From Marinimicrobium agarilyticum DSM 16975 (GTDB taxonomy: Bacteria; Pseudomonadota; Gammaproteobacteria; Pseudomonadales; Cellvibrionaceae), in assembly GCF_000423345.1 (NCBI RefSeq), contig NZ_AUHU01000008.1, positions 161,381-225,380 of the forward strand: DNA of 64,000 bases, written 5' to 3'. A program made the translations under genes and the position numbers. Position 1 is the stretch's first letter. Each line of letters begins with the position of its first letter. Shown piece after piece: positions 25,963 to 35,554 of this stretch. The notes beneath the pieces are model-generated. The model did no database searches, had not been told where the DNA came from, and saw only the letters and a program-made list of their open reading frames with translations.

Positions 25963-27087
25963 ATGACTTTGAATAAACTAGCATTGGTGACCGCCATGAG
26001 TGCGGTTCTGACCGCCTGCGGCGGCTCTTCTTCCGGTGGAGACAATTCATCCTCCAGCTTGTCCAGCAGTGAGGCGTCCAGCTCCGAAAGCAGCGGCTCG
26101 TCACAGAGCAGCGCCGGCTCTGAGCCTACCACGGGGATCTTGAGCTGCGAGAACGCTAACCGCATTCAGGGCTTTGCCGCCATGGGAGACGGCACCACGG
26201 GCGGCGCCGGGGGAACCGAAGTGACGGTTACCTCGGGCCAGGAACTGGTAGCCGCGTTGTCGAATAAAGGCAGCGAACCGCTCACCATTTATGTGGACGG
26301 TACGATTACGCCGGACGGTGTATCAGATGGTAAGTTCAATATAAAAGATATGAACGATGTGTCTATTATTGGTGTGGAAGACAGGGCCTTGTTCGATGGC
26401 ATCGGCATTAAAATCACTCGTGCGCACAACGTCATTATTCGCAATGTCACCATGCGTTATGTCAACATAGGCGACAAAGACCACATCAGTCTGGAAGGGC
26501 CGGCCACGCACATCTGGATTGATCACAACACTTTCTATAACAGTCTGGATTCGGAAAAGGACTTTTACGATGAATTGGTCAGTGGCAAAAGATCCGTGGA
26601 CAATGTCACTATCTCCTACAACATTCTGAGAGACAGCTGGAAAACCTCCCTATGGGGTAGTAGCGACTCGGATAATTTCGAACGCCGTATTACCTTTTAC
26701 GGTAACCATTGGAGCAACGTAAATTCCCGTTTGCCACTGTTCCGTTTTGGCCAGGCGCACATCTTCAATAACTATTATCAAACCGTATTGAGTACCGCCA
26801 TTAATTCACGAATGGGGGCGACCATAAGAATTGAAGGCAATGTCTTCGAGGATGTGCAAAATCCCATTGTGGCATTTTACAGCGAGGAGGTTGGTTACTG
26901 GGATCTGGAAGACAACCTGTTTATCGACGTTACCTGGACGGAGGGTGATGGTGTGACCGCCGGCCCTAACCCTGAGTCAACCGTCAGCTATACGCCCGCC
27001 TACGACTACGACAAACTGTCCGCGGAAGATACCAAGGCGCATGTATTGAACAATGCAGGCGCCGGTGTTATCACCGACTGCCTGTAG
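25963..27087 (+). CDS. Pectate lyase, family PL1, lipoprotein
   Basis: A 374-residue lipoprotein (lipobox LTACGG, Cys 19) with a Ser-rich linker, then a right-handed parallel beta-helix. PL1 signatures are WIDHNTFYNSLD, the calcium-site region and VNSRLPLFRFGQAHIFNNYY, which carries the catalytic Arg within RLPLFR. It should cleave polygalacturonate by beta-elimination at alkaline pH with calcium. It follows the pectinesterase gene and completes a demethylation and cleavage pair. Both proteins share the same lipobox-plus-Ser-linker design. Its 3' end faces trkH. Confidence 0.93.
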   Translation: MTLNKLALVTAMSAVLTACGGSSSGGDNSSSSLSSSEASSSESSGSSQSSAGSEPTTGILSCENANRIQGFAAMGDGTTGGAGGTEVTVTSGQELVAALSNKGSEPLTIYVDGTITPDGVSDGKFNIKDMNDVSIIGVEDRALFDGIGIKITRAHNVIIRNVTMRYVNIGDKDHISLEGPATHIWIDHNTFYNSLDSEKDFYDELVSGKRSVDNVTISYNILRDSWKTSLWGSSDSDNFERRITFYGNHWSNVNSRLPLFRFGQAHIFNNYYQTVLSTAINSRMGATIRIEGNVFEDVQNPIVAFYSEEVGYWDLEDNLFIDVTWTEGDGVTAGPNPESTVSYTPAYDYDKLSAEDTKAHVLNNAGAGVITDCL

Positions 27088-27093
27088 CTCGAA

Positions 27094-27125
27094 CGCCGGG
27101 GCTCGCGCTCAAGGCGAGCCCGGCG
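27094..27125. terminator. Hairpin between convergent pectate lyase and trkH genes
   Basis: A 12-bp GC-rich stem with one bulged G (27094-27106 with 27114-27125) over a seven-base loop lies directly after the pectate lyase stop and before the end of trkH. It can serve both strands. No T-tract. Confidence 0.6.
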
Positions 27126-27131
27126 CACCTT

Positions 27132-28577
27132 TCAGCGCCGCCAGAACATGGGGCTGAACAACACCAACAAGGTGAACACCTCGAGGCGGCCCAACAGCAT
27201 GGCAAAGGTCAGAATCCACTTGGCGGGGTCGCTGATGGAGCCGTAGTTGCTCGCTACATTGCCCATGCCCGGACCCAGGTTGGTAATGCAGGCACCGACG
27301 GCGGAAAAGGAGGTTTCCAGATCGAGACCGGTCATCAGCAGCATCAGAAACATGGCGATGTACATCACCACGTACATGGCAAAAAAGCCCCATACCGCTT
27401 CAATCACTCGATCCGGCACGGTGATTTTGCCAATCTTGACGGGAATGATGGCATTGGGGTGAATCAGCCGATTGATTTCCCGCACGCCCTGTTTATAAAG
27501 CAGCAGTACACGAATCATCTTCATACCGCCGCCGGTGGAGCTGGCACACCCACCCAGAAAAGCGAGAATAAACAGCATATAGGGTAGGAAAGAGGGCCAG
27601 TAATTGAAGTCCGAGGCGAAGCCCGCCGTGGTCAATGTCGAGGCCAGGTTGTAGAAGCCCAATACCAGACTGTCCGTGATGCCGTATTCCCGGGTGAAAT
27701 AGAGCACACTGACGGTAACGATGGTGCCGAAGATTACCCAGCCCGAATAGAAGCGGAACTCCGCATCCGCCAGGTAGTGGCGCAGGCTCTTTTCCTGCCA
27801 GGCGACAAAGTGCAGGGCGAAGTTGGCACCGGCGATCAACATGAACACACTACAGATCAGCAGAATAGAGGAGCTGTCATAGTAGCGAAGGCTTTGGTCA
27901 TGGCTGGAAAAGCCACCGTTGGCAACGGTCGAAAAGCTGTGCCCGAGCGCTTCAAACCAGTTCATCCCCGCGAGCTTATAAGCGGCGAAACAGGTGACAG
28001 TGAACATCACGTACAGCAGGAACAGCGCTTTGGCGGTTTCGGTAATGCGGGGCGTGAGTTTGTTGTCCTTTACCGGTCCCGGGGCTTCGGCGCGGTAAAG
28101 CTGCATCCCCCCGATACCCAGCAGCGGCAGAATGGCCACGGCGATCACAATAATCCCGATGCCGCCGAGCCATTGGAGTTGGTGACGGTAATACAGAATT
28201 GACGGGGGCAACTGATCCAGCCCACTGATGACCGTCGCCCCGGTGGTGGTCAGCCCGGAGAGCGATTCGAAAATCGCATCGGTCACCGACAGGTTCAGCC
28301 CCATGGAGAAATACAGCGGCAGGGCCCCGAACAGCCCCAGTACGAACCAGAAGAGGGCGGTAATCAGGAAGCCGTCCCGCGTGCGCAAGTCGTGCCGGCG
28401 CCCGCGCACCGGAAACCAGATGCCGACGCCGGCGCCGAAGGTCAGCACGAACCCGATCAGAAAAGTCAGGTAATTTTGATCGTGAAACCAGAGCGAGACG
28501 CTGATGGGCACCAGCAGCGTCAGGCTGAACAGCATCAGCAGTACGCCCAGTACCCGTGCAATAGTGGCAAACTGCAT
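27132..28577 (-). CDS. trkH: Trk-type potassium uptake protein TrkH
   Basis: A 481-residue inner-membrane potassium channel subunit. Multiple hydrophobic helices and the four pore-loop regions of the family are seen, including SLSGLTTTGATVI (first pore), SFSTVANGGFS (second), LASTLTTAGFAS (third) and AVGACITNLGPGMG (fourth). It partners with the cytosolic gate TrkA, whose gene lies 13 bases upstream on the same strand. It is the last gene of the def-fmt-rsmB-trkA-trkH run. Confidence 0.96.
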   Translation of the reverse strand: MQFATIARVLGVLLMLFSLTLLVPISVSLWFHDQNYLTFLIGFVLTFGAGVGIWFPVRGRRHDLRTRDGFLITALFWFVLGLFGALPLYFSMGLNLSVTDAIFESLSGLTTTGATVISGLDQLPPSILYYRHQLQWLGGIGIIVIAVAILPLLGIGGMQLYRAEAPGPVKDNKLTPRITETAKALFLLYVMFTVTCFAAYKLAGMNWFEALGHSFSTVANGGFSSHDQSLRYYDSSSILLICSVFMLIAGANFALHFVAWQEKSLRHYLADAEFRFYSGWVIFGTIVTVSVLYFTREYGITDSLVLGFYNLASTLTTAGFASDFNYWPSFLPYMLFILAFLGGCASSTGGGMKMIRVLLLYKQGVREINRLIHPNAIIPVKIGKITVPDRVIEAVWGFFAMYVVMYIAMFLMLLMTGLDLETSFSAVGACITNLGPGMGNVASNYGSISDPAKWILTFAMLLGRLEVFTLLVLFSPMFWRR

Positions 28578-28590
28578 AAGCGTCCCGGAG

Positions 28591-29979
28591 CTAGAAGAAG
28601 GTGAAGCCTACCTGGAAGAGTTTCTCCAGATCGCGAATGTGCTGTTTCTTGAGCAGGAAAACGATCACGTGATCGCCCGGCTCCACTACCAGGTGGTCGT
28701 GAGCGATCAGTACCTCGCTGGTGTTCTCATCCTTTTCCCGCACGATGGCCCCGATGTTGGCGCCTTCGGGCAGGTCGATATCCTCCAGTGCCCGTCCGAC
28801 GACTTTGGAGGAGCTCTGGTCCCCGTGGGCGATCAGCTCGATGGCCTCGGCGGCGCCGCGGCGCAGGGAGTGGACGTTGACCATATCCCCCCGGCGCACG
28901 TGGGTGAGCAGGCTGCCGATGGTCGTGGTCTGGGGGGAGATCGCGATATCGATCTCACCGCCCTGGACCAGATCCACATAGGCCGGGTTGTTGATCAGCG
29001 CCATCACCTTGCGTGCGCCCAGGCGCTTGGCGAGCATTGAAGACATGATGTTGGCTTCATCGTCATTGGTCAGCGCGAGGAAGACGTCGGTGTCCTCAAT
29101 GTTCTCCTCCAGCAGCAGGTCCTGGTCCGAGGCATTGCCCTGGAGGACGATGCTGCGCTCGAGCTGCTCGGACAACTGCCCGCAGCGATGCTTATTGTGC
29201 TCGAGCACCCGCACGTTGTATTTGCCTTCGAGTTTCTTGGCCAGGCGCAGGCCGATATTGCCACCGCCGGCAATAATGATGCGCTTGTAGGCCGTTTCCA
29301 GGCGGCGCAACTCGCTCATGACTGCGCGAATGTCATTCTTCGCGGCGATGAAAAACACTTCATCGTCCGCCTCGATCACGGTGGAACCGTGGGGCATGAT
29401 GGCGCGGTTGCGCCGGTAGATGGCCGCCACACGGGTATCGACGTTGGGCATGTGCTGGCGCAGAAAGCGCAGCTCCTGGCCCACCAGCGGCCCGCCGTGA
29501 TAGGCCTTTACCGCCACCAGCTGCGCCTTGCCCTGGGCAAAATCCAGTACCTGTAGTGCACCGGGTTGTTCAATCAGCCGATAGATATAGTCGGACACTA
29601 GCTGTTCCGGGCTGATCAGTACGTCGACCGGAATGGCGCTGTCGGTGAAGAGCTTGTCGTAGGTCAGGTAGGCGTTGGAACGTACTCGCGCGATTTTGGT
29701 GGGGGTCCGGAACAGACTGTGAGCGACCTGGCAGGCGACCATGTTGATTTCATCGTTGCTGGTCACCGCCACCAGCAAGTCCGCGTCCTCGATGCCGGCC
29801 TGTACCAGTATGTCCGGGTGGGAGCCCTCGCCGGTGACCACGCCGATATCGATGCGATCACGCAGCTCGCGCAGGCGCACTTCGTCGGTGTCGATCACAG
29901 TGATGTCGTTCGCTTCGCTGGCCAAATGTTCGGCCAGGCTGCCGCCCACTTGTCCGGCGCCGAGAATAATGATTTTCAT
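28591..29979 (-). CDS. trkA: Trk system NAD-binding regulatory protein TrkA
   Basis: A 462-residue cytosolic protein with two RCK units. Nucleotide-binding loops [13 protein letters not shown] (residues about 7-19) and [13 protein letters not shown] (about 238-250) each head a Rossmann fold followed by a TrkA-C domain. It gates TrkH in response to nucleotides. The gene order rsmB-trkA is conserved in Gammaproteobacteria. Confidence 0.97.
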   Translation of the reverse strand: MKIIILGAGQVGGSLAEHLASEANDITVIDTDEVRLRELRDRIDIGVVTGEGSHPDILVQAGIEDADLLVAVTSNDEINMVACQVAHSLFRTPTKIARVRSNAYLTYDKLFTDSAIPVDVLISPEQLVSDYIYRLIEQPGALQVLDFAQGKAQLVAVKAYHGGPLVGQELRFLRQHMPNVDTRVAAIYRRNRAIMPHGSTVIEADDEVFFIAAKNDIRAVMSELRRLETAYKRIIIAGGGNIGLRLAKKLEGKYNVRVLEHNKHRCGQLSEQLERSIVLQGNASDQDLLLEENIEDTDVFLALTNDDEANIMSSMLAKRLGARKVMALINNPAYVDLVQGGEIDIAISPQTTTIGSLLTHVRRGDMVNVHSLRRGAAEAIELIAHGDQSSSKVVGRALEDIDLPEGANIGAIVREKDENTSEVLIAHDHLVVEPGDHVIVFLLKKQHIRDLEKLFQVGFTFF

Positions 29980-30024
29980 AGGCTCGCTATTTCAGGCTGT
30001 GCGACTGCAAAGCGGTATTCTGCC

Positions 30025-31341
30025 TCAATTGTCGGGATTTTTCTTCCCGATCTTACGCAGTCGCGCGTAGTAAAAGCCGTCGTGGCCGCCCAACTGCGGT
30101 AACAACTGTCGGCCACAGGGCTGAGGCAAGCCCCAGTCGGCATCGAGGGTATCGTTGCGGGCGCTCGCCTCCCGCTGCAAAAATGCTTCCACCACCTGGG
30201 TGTTTTCTTCCGGCAACACCGAGCAGGTGGCGTAGACCAACACGCCGCCGGGGGCCAACGTCGACCACAAAGCGTCAAGTAGGCGCCCTTGCAATTCACT
30301 CAGGCGCTCAATGTCAGCCGCCGAACGCAGCAGCTTGATGTCCGGTTGGCGGCGCAGAATACCGGTGGCGGAGCAGGGCGCATCGAGCAGAATCCGGTCG
30401 AAGGGCTCGCCGTCCCACCAGTCGGACGGGCGGGTACCGTCACCGCAGACCACGTCGGCGGAAAGGCCCAGGCGCGCGAGGTTCTCCCGCACCCGGTCGA
30501 GGCGGCGGGCTTCACTGTCCAGCGCGATGACCTGTTTCAGGCCGGGCTCGGTCTCCAGTATGTGTCCGGTTTTCCCGCCGGGGGCGGCGCAGGCATCCAG
30601 TACCCGTTGCCCCGGCGCAAGCTCCAGCAGCCGGGCGCTCAGTTGGGCCGCCTCGTCCTGCACGCTCACGCCACCGGCTTCAAACAGCGGCAGTGTTGTG
30701 ACATCACAGGGGGTCTCGATGGTAAAGCCGACACTGCTGAAGGGTGTGGGGCGTGCTTGAATCCCGTGCTCGTGCAAAGTCGCGAGGTACTCTTCCGGCT
30801 GTTGATGGGCCGGGTTGATCCGCATGGTCAGGGGCGGGTGGGCGTTGTTGGCCTCGATAATGGCCTCATACTGCTCGGGCCAGTGTTTTTTCAGCCGTGC
30901 CAGCAACCATTCGGGGTGAGCGCTCGCAAACTCGGGATCATCGGCCAATTGGGCCTCCAGCGACTCCTTCTCGCGTTGAAAGCGGCGCAAGACGCCGTTG
31001 ATCAGTCCTTTCGCCCAGGGTTTTTTCAGCTCGCGGGCCGACTCCACCGTGGCGCCGATGGCGGCGTGATCGGGAATGCGGGTAAACAGCAGCTGGTAAA
31101 GGCCGAGCAACAGTAGCGCCTGGACATCGCTGTCTTTGGTCTTCAGGGGTTTGTCCAACAAAACACCGAGGTAGGCGTTCAGACGGGGGTACCAGCGGCT
31201 GGTGCCGTAGCTCAGCTCCTGCAGCAGCGGACCGTCCCGCTCGGGAATTCGGCCCTGATAATCCGATAGCAGGCTGGCAAGCGAACCTCGGTCGCGCAGC
31301 AAATCCGCCAACAGCTTCGCGGCCGCTGTGCGAACCTTCAC
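30025..31341 (-). CDS. rsmB: 16S rRNA (cytosine-967-C5)-methyltransferase RsmB
   Basis: A 438-residue SAM-dependent methyltransferase. The N-terminal NusB-like RNA-binding domain (about 1-140) precedes a PUA-like linker and the catalytic domain with DACAAPGGKTGHI (SAM site), LDAPCSATGILRRQPDIK (catalytic Cys) and YATCSVLPEEN (second Cys). It starts with GTG at 31341, whose bases overlap the fmt stop codon (GTGA overlap), so translation is coupled to fmt. Confidence 0.96.
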   Translation of the reverse strand: MKVRTAAAKLLADLLRDRGSLASLLSDYQGRIPERDGPLLQELSYGTSRWYPRLNAYLGVLLDKPLKTKDSDVQALLLLGLYQLLFTRIPDHAAIGATVESARELKKPWAKGLINGVLRRFQREKESLEAQLADDPEFASAHPEWLLARLKKHWPEQYEAIIEANNAHPPLTMRINPAHQQPEEYLATLHEHGIQARPTPFSSVGFTIETPCDVTTLPLFEAGGVSVQDEAAQLSARLLELAPGQRVLDACAAPGGKTGHILETEPGLKQVIALDSEARRLDRVRENLARLGLSADVVCGDGTRPSDWWDGEPFDRILLDAPCSATGILRRQPDIKLLRSAADIERLSELQGRLLDALWSTLAPGGVLVYATCSVLPEENTQVVEAFLQREASARNDTLDADWGLPQPCGRQLLPQLGGHDGFYYARLRKIGKKNPDN

Positions 31342-32324
31342 GCTTGGGGCTCCGGCAAGGTAAAGCGATCACCCACCTGGAATAGATCGGCGCGGCCACG
31401 CAGCAGGTCCGCCACCGGCATGGCTTTTTTGCCGGGTAACTGCAGCTTTTTCAGGGCCAGAGCGCCTTCGCCGCAGGCGACCACCACGGCGTCTTTGGTG
31501 ACCTCAGCCACCTCACCCGGAGTCTGGTCGTTGCGGTGGGGGAGGGTGCTTGCCTGCCAAACCCGAATCGGGTCTTTCTGATCATTCAGTCGGGTGTGGC
31601 AAATCGGAAACGGTGTGAAAGCTCGAACCTGTCTCTCAAGCTCGGTCGCGGGCCGCTGCCAGTCCAGGGCCGCTTCGGCCTTGGTGATCTTGGGGGCGTA
31701 ATTGCTCAGGTTGTCGTCCTGCGGCTCCGGTTGGGCGGTGCCGGTGGCGAGCTGCGTCACCGCTTCCAGCAGGGCGGGACCACCCAGCTCGATCAGGCGG
31801 TCGTGCAGGTCACCGGCCGTGTCGGTCGCCTCAATCGGGCAGCGGGCCTTGACCAGCATAGCCCCGGTATCCAGCCCCACATCCATCTGCATGATGGTCA
31901 CGCCGGATTCGGTGTCGCCGGCTTCGATGGCTCGTTGAATGGGCGCCGCGCCGCGCCAGCGAGGTAGCAGTGACGCATGCACGTTGATACAGCCCAGCCT
32001 GGGGGTGTCCAGAACGGCCTTGGGTAGCAGCAGGCCATAGGCCACCACCACCATCAAATCGGCGTCGAGCGTCGCCAGCTCGGCTTGCGCCGCTTCGGAC
32101 TTGAGACTGTCTGGCTGATACACAGGCAAGCCGGCGTCCAGGGCCAGCTGCTTGACCGGGCTGGCTTGCAATTTCTTGCCCCGACCAGCGGGCCGGTCGG
32201 GCTGTGTGTAAACGCCCACCAACTGGTGATCACTGGCCAACAGGGCTTTCAGGTGATGGGCGGCAAAATTGGGCGTGCCCGCGAAGACTATTCGCAGGCG
32301 TTTGCGGGAATCGGGGTGCGGCAT
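31338..32324 (-). CDS. fmt: Methionyl-tRNA formyltransferase
   Basis: A 328-residue enzyme that formylates initiator Met-tRNA using 10-formyl-THF. Motifs are IVFAGTPNFAAHHL (residues about 11-24), INVHASLLPRWRGAAPIQRAI (about 110-130, holding the catalytic Asn-x-His and SLLP) and a C-terminal OB-like domain. The start at 32324 (MPHPDSRKRLR) is chosen because a longer frame would overlap def heavily and add a non-conserved leader. This leaves a 29-base gap after def. Confidence 0.96.
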   Translation of the reverse strand: MPHPDSRKRLRIVFAGTPNFAAHHLKALLASDHQLVGVYTQPDRPAGRGKKLQASPVKQLALDAGLPVYQPDSLKSEAAQAELATLDADLMVVVAYGLLLPKAVLDTPRLGCINVHASLLPRWRGAAPIQRAIEAGDTESGVTIMQMDVGLDTGAMLVKARCPIEATDTAGDLHDRLIELGGPALLEAVTQLATGTAQPEPQDDNLSNYAPKITKAEAALDWQRPATELERQVRAFTPFPICHTRLNDQKDPIRVWQASTLPHRNDQTPGEVAEVTKDAVVVACGEGALALKKLQLPGKKAMPVADLLRGRADLFQVGDRFTLPEPQA

Positions 32325-32353
32325 GGTATCCGTCTGTCTGGGCGGGCCCGGGT

Positions 32354-32863
32354 TCAGGCCTGCAATCGGTGTTGTTTTTCCAGCTTCTTGCGAATGCGCG
32401 AGCGCTTCATCGGGGAGATGTAATCCACGAACAGCTTGCCGTTCAGGTGGTCCAGCTCGTGCTGAATACACACGGCCAACAGGCCGTCGGGCTCCAGAGT
32501 GAAGGGCTTGCCGTCCCGTCCGAGGGCCTCAACGCGCACGTTTTCGGGCCGCTCCACGGTTTCGTAGAAGCCGGGTACGGACAGACAGCCTTCGTCGTAG
32601 GGGCGCAGGGTCTCTTCGTCCAGCACGGTCACTTCCGGGTTAATGAACACCATCGGCTCGCTCTGATCGTCGCTGACGTCGATCACCACGATGCGCTCGT
32701 GCACATTCACCTGAGTGGCCGCCAGGCCCACGCCGGGCGCGGCATACATGGTCTCGAACATATCATCCACGAGCTGGCGAATTCGCTCGTCGACCTCGGC
32801 GACAGGCTTGGCGACAGTCCTGAGGCGGGGATCGGGGAATTCCAGAATCTCGAGTTTCGCCAT
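32354..32863 (-). CDS. def: Peptide deformylase
   Basis: A 169-residue metalloenzyme that removes the formyl group from nascent proteins. All three motifs are present: GVGLAATQV (residues about 45-53), EGCLSVPG (about 90-97, Cys metal ligand) and QHELDHLNG (about 133-141, two His ligands and catalytic Glu). It is first in the def-fmt-rsmB-trkA-trkH unit and divergent from the LysM gene. Confidence 0.97.
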   Translation of the reverse strand: MAKLEILEFPDPRLRTVAKPVAEVDERIRQLVDDMFETMYAAPGVGLAATQVNVHERIVVIDVSDDQSEPMVFINPEVTVLDEETLRPYDEGCLSVPGFYETVERPENVRVEALGRDGKPFTLEPDGLLAVCIQHELDHLNGKLFVDYISPMKRSRIRKKLEKQHRLQA

Positions 32864-33028
32864 AATCTTTGTGACAAACCTCTAGTAAAAGAAGAAAAAC
32901 CGTTGCTAACATGATGATCACACAGCGTTTACTTGCTATGCTTGGGGCTTAGCGCTCTATTTCCAATCCCTTGGGGGCATTGGTCGCGCTCGCTGTTAGC
33001 ACTGAGACAGGATTATAACCGGTTAGGG

Positions 33029-33091
33029 CCTGTTTACCCTAATGCAATGGCCGCTTTGTGACGCGGCGGCCATTGTATTGCGGTAAACAGG
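33029..33091. repeat. Long imperfect inverted repeat upstream of the LysM gene
   Basis: Two 26-base arms (33029-33054 and 33066-33091) pair except at three positions, around an 11-base loop. It lies in the 269-base divergent gap between def and the LysM protein gene and ends 41 bases before the LysM start. It could form a stable RNA hairpin in the LysM transcript leader or be an operator or a decayed repeat. It lacks the conserved core of the three variable-stem elements. Confidence 0.6.
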
Positions 33092-33132
33092 TCGCACGCA
33101 CCTCCGGGCCTAACAATACAGGATCGGTTTCT

Positions 33133-34167
33133 ATGAAAAAGTTGATGCTGGGGCTACTCCTGGCCCCGCTGCTCGCCGTGTGGAGCTGGGCGGAAGATGC
33201 CGCCTTCCGGAGCGACCACCCGGATGAGTACATTGTGGAAAAAGGCGATACCCTCTGGGATATCTCCAATACCTTCCTGAACAGCCCCTGGCTCTGGCCC
33301 GAAATCTGGCACGTTAACCAGCAGATCGAAAACCCTCACCTGATCTACCCGGGGGATGTGATTTATCTGGTGTACGTCGACGGTGAGCCCCGTCTGACCA
33401 TGGATCGGCCGGTCAAGCTGGCGCCGGGTACCACCAAACTCAGCCCCAGTGTGCGCGTACTGCCCGAAGACGAGGCTATCAGCACTATTCCCCTGGACCG
33501 CGTCAATGCCTTCCTGTCTCGCAGTCGCATCGTCACCGATGAGGCGCTGGAAGCGGCCCCCTATATGTTGGCGGGCCCTGAAAAGCGCCTGATTGTTGCG
33601 GAAGGGGACTATGCCTACGCCCGCGGGGACATCGACGAAGATGTCGCCAACTACGGCGTCTATCGCCGGGAGGAGGCTTATACGGACCCCGTCACCGGCG
33701 AGTACCTCGGTACTCACGCCATGAACATCGGCACCGTCAATACCGGTACGGTTGAGGGGGACATCACCAAGGTCCAGGTGCTGCGCTCGCGCGAAGAGCT
33801 GCGCATGGGCGACCGTCTGCTACCGAGTGAAGAACGCACCATCGAACCCAACTTCTACCCCAGCGCCCCGGACGATGAAATCAACGGGCTGATCATGGCG
33901 GTGGAAGGCGGCGTCAGCCAGGTGGGCAAGCTCGACGTGATCATGGTCAACAAGGGCGAGCGCGAAGGCCTGCTGGTGGGCAATGTGCTGGCGGTCTACA
34001 AGCGCGGCGAAACCACCCGTGACCCGGTCACCGGTGAGAGCGTCACCCTGCCCGACGAGCGGGCGGGCCTGGTCATGGTCTTCCGTACCTTTGAGAAGAT
34101 GAGCCTGGCGCTGGTGCTGGAAGCCGAGCGGCCCCTGGCGGTCAACGACAAGCTGCTCAATCCTTGA
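33133..34167 (+). CDS. LysM-domain envelope protein
   Basis: A 344-residue protein with a signal peptide (LGLLLAPLLAVWSWA) and one N-terminal LysM domain (about 35-90; IVEKGDTLWDISNTFLNSPWLWPEIW), which should bind peptidoglycan. The rest is beta-rich and lacks an obvious catalytic motif. The arrangement LysM gene-dprA-tsaC beside divergent def is typical of many gammaproteobacterial genomes. The start at 33133 is chosen because it places the signal peptide at the N-terminus. Confidence 0.9.
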   Translation: MKKLMLGLLLAPLLAVWSWAEDAAFRSDHPDEYIVEKGDTLWDISNTFLNSPWLWPEIWHVNQQIENPHLIYPGDVIYLVYVDGEPRLTMDRPVKLAPGTTKLSPSVRVLPEDEAISTIPLDRVNAFLSRSRIVTDEALEAAPYMLAGPEKRLIVAEGDYAYARGDIDEDVANYGVYRREEAYTDPVTGEYLGTHAMNIGTVNTGTVEGDITKVQVLRSREELRMGDRLLPSEERTIEPNFYPSAPDDEINGLIMAVEGGVSQVGKLDVIMVNKGEREGLLVGNVLAVYKRGETTRDPVTGESVTLPDERAGLVMVFRTFEKMSLALVLEAERPLAVNDKLLNP

Positions 34168-34172
34168 TAAAC

Positions 34173-34212
34173 TCACCGTCGTTCGGTGGTGATCTCCACC
34201 GAACGACGGTGA
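34173..34212. terminator. Hairpin after the LysM gene
   Basis: A perfect 17-bp stem (34173-34189 with 34196-34212) over a TGATCT loop starts five bases after the stop codon. No T-tract follows, but GGATC/GATCC pairs again just downstream (34215-34230). Probable terminator or mRNA-stabilising end. Confidence 0.6.
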
Positions 34213-34292
34213 CAGGATCTTCTGTGATCCTTCAGTTTGTAACCTAAGCAACGTAACGTGTTTTACAGCATTTAAGGACGAACGAGGCGTTT

Positions 34293-35441
34293 ATGGAAAA
34301 ACACCATTATTTTCATCTTTTACTGCAACACCTCCCCGGCGCCGGCGCCGCCCGACGGGCCCGATTGCTGGAACGGTTCGGAAATGCATCCGCCGTTTTC
34401 CGTCAGACCCGGGACATGCTCCAACCCTGGCTCAACCCCGAAGCCCTCTCCGCGCTCTTCGAATATCAACAGGCTCCCAAAACCAGCCGGCTTTACCAGC
34501 GCGCCCAGAAAGACCTGGACTGGCTGATGGAGCACCCGGAAGTCTCCGTGATCAGTGTGGAAGACGAAGACTATCCTCCTTTGCTCAAGGAAATCCGCCG
34601 GGCGCCGCCATTGCTGTTCGTGCGCGGCTCGGTCACCGCTCTGAGCATGCCCCAGATCGCCATGGTGGGCAGCCGTAATCCCTCGACCGGCGGGCGCGAC
34701 AATGCCCGCCAATTCGCCGCCTTTCTGGCAGGGCGAGGGTTTGCCATTACCAGTGGCCTGGCATTGGGCGTGGACGGCTATGCCCACAACGGTGCATTGG
34801 ATGCGAGTGGCATCACCATCGGCGTATTGGGCACCGGTATTGATCGGCTCTACCCCGCCCGCCATAAACGACTGGCTCAGCAGATACTCGACAATGGCGG
34901 CGCCCTGGTCTCGGAGTTTCCCATCAATACCAGCCCTCAACCGGCCAATTTCCCTCAGCGCAACCGGATTATCAGCGGTCTGAGTGGCGGCACTCTGGTG
35001 GTGGAAGCGGCCCTTAAAAGCGGTTCACTCATCACCGCCCGCTATGCGTTGCAGCAAAACCGCGAAGTGTTTGCCATCCCCGGCTCCATCCACAATCCGC
35101 TCGCCCGCGGCTGTCACCGCCTGATTCGCGAAGGAGCGACTCTGGTGGAAACCGCGCGGGATATTGTCGAGCAACTCGGCGGCTACCTGGGCTACCAGGA
35201 GTCCCTGTTCGAGACCGGGGCCGACCAACAACCGGAGATGGACCTGACCAACGGCGAGCAGCGCGTACTCCAAGCCCTCGGTCACGACCCCATGGACCTG
35301 GACAGCCTTGCCGACCACAGCGAGATGGACGTGGGAGAACTCTCCGCCTGCCTGATCAGCCTGCAACTCAAAGGCGCCGTGGCAGAAACTGCGGCGGGGT
35401 TTGAGCGGACGACTCTGGCCAACCAGAGCGTGGGCGCCTGA
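34293..35441 (+). CDS. dprA: DNA-processing protein DprA
   Basis: A 382-residue protein that loads RecA onto incoming single-stranded DNA in natural transformation. It has a SAM-like N-terminal domain (about 1-75), a Rossmann-like DprA domain (about 90-310; MVGSRNPSTGG, SGLALGVDGYAHNGAL, GVLGTGIDRLYPARH, GALVSEFP, FPQRNRIISGLSGG) and a C-terminal winged helix (about 320-375). It is full length and intact. comM, another transformation gene, is at the end of the window. Confidence 0.96.
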   Translation: MEKHHYFHLLLQHLPGAGAARRARLLERFGNASAVFRQTRDMLQPWLNPEALSALFEYQQAPKTSRLYQRAQKDLDWLMEHPEVSVISVEDEDYPPLLKEIRRAPPLLFVRGSVTALSMPQIAMVGSRNPSTGGRDNARQFAAFLAGRGFAITSGLALGVDGYAHNGALDASGITIGVLGTGIDRLYPARHKRLAQQILDNGGALVSEFPINTSPQPANFPQRNRIISGLSGGTLVVEAALKSGSLITARYALQQNREVFAIPGSIHNPLARGCHRLIREGATLVETARDIVEQLGGYLGYQESLFETGADQQPEMDLTNGEQRVLQALGHDPMDLDSLADHSEMDVGELSACLISLQLKGAVAETAAGFERTTLANQSVGA

Positions 35442-35554
35442 CAAAAAGGGCTACCAATTTTTACAGCGTTTCACGTTTTTATAAAACATGAAAGGTGATG
35501 CTTGACGTAGAGTAGAAGTCCCTCGCAATTAGTTGGCTAGAAGGAAACACCACT

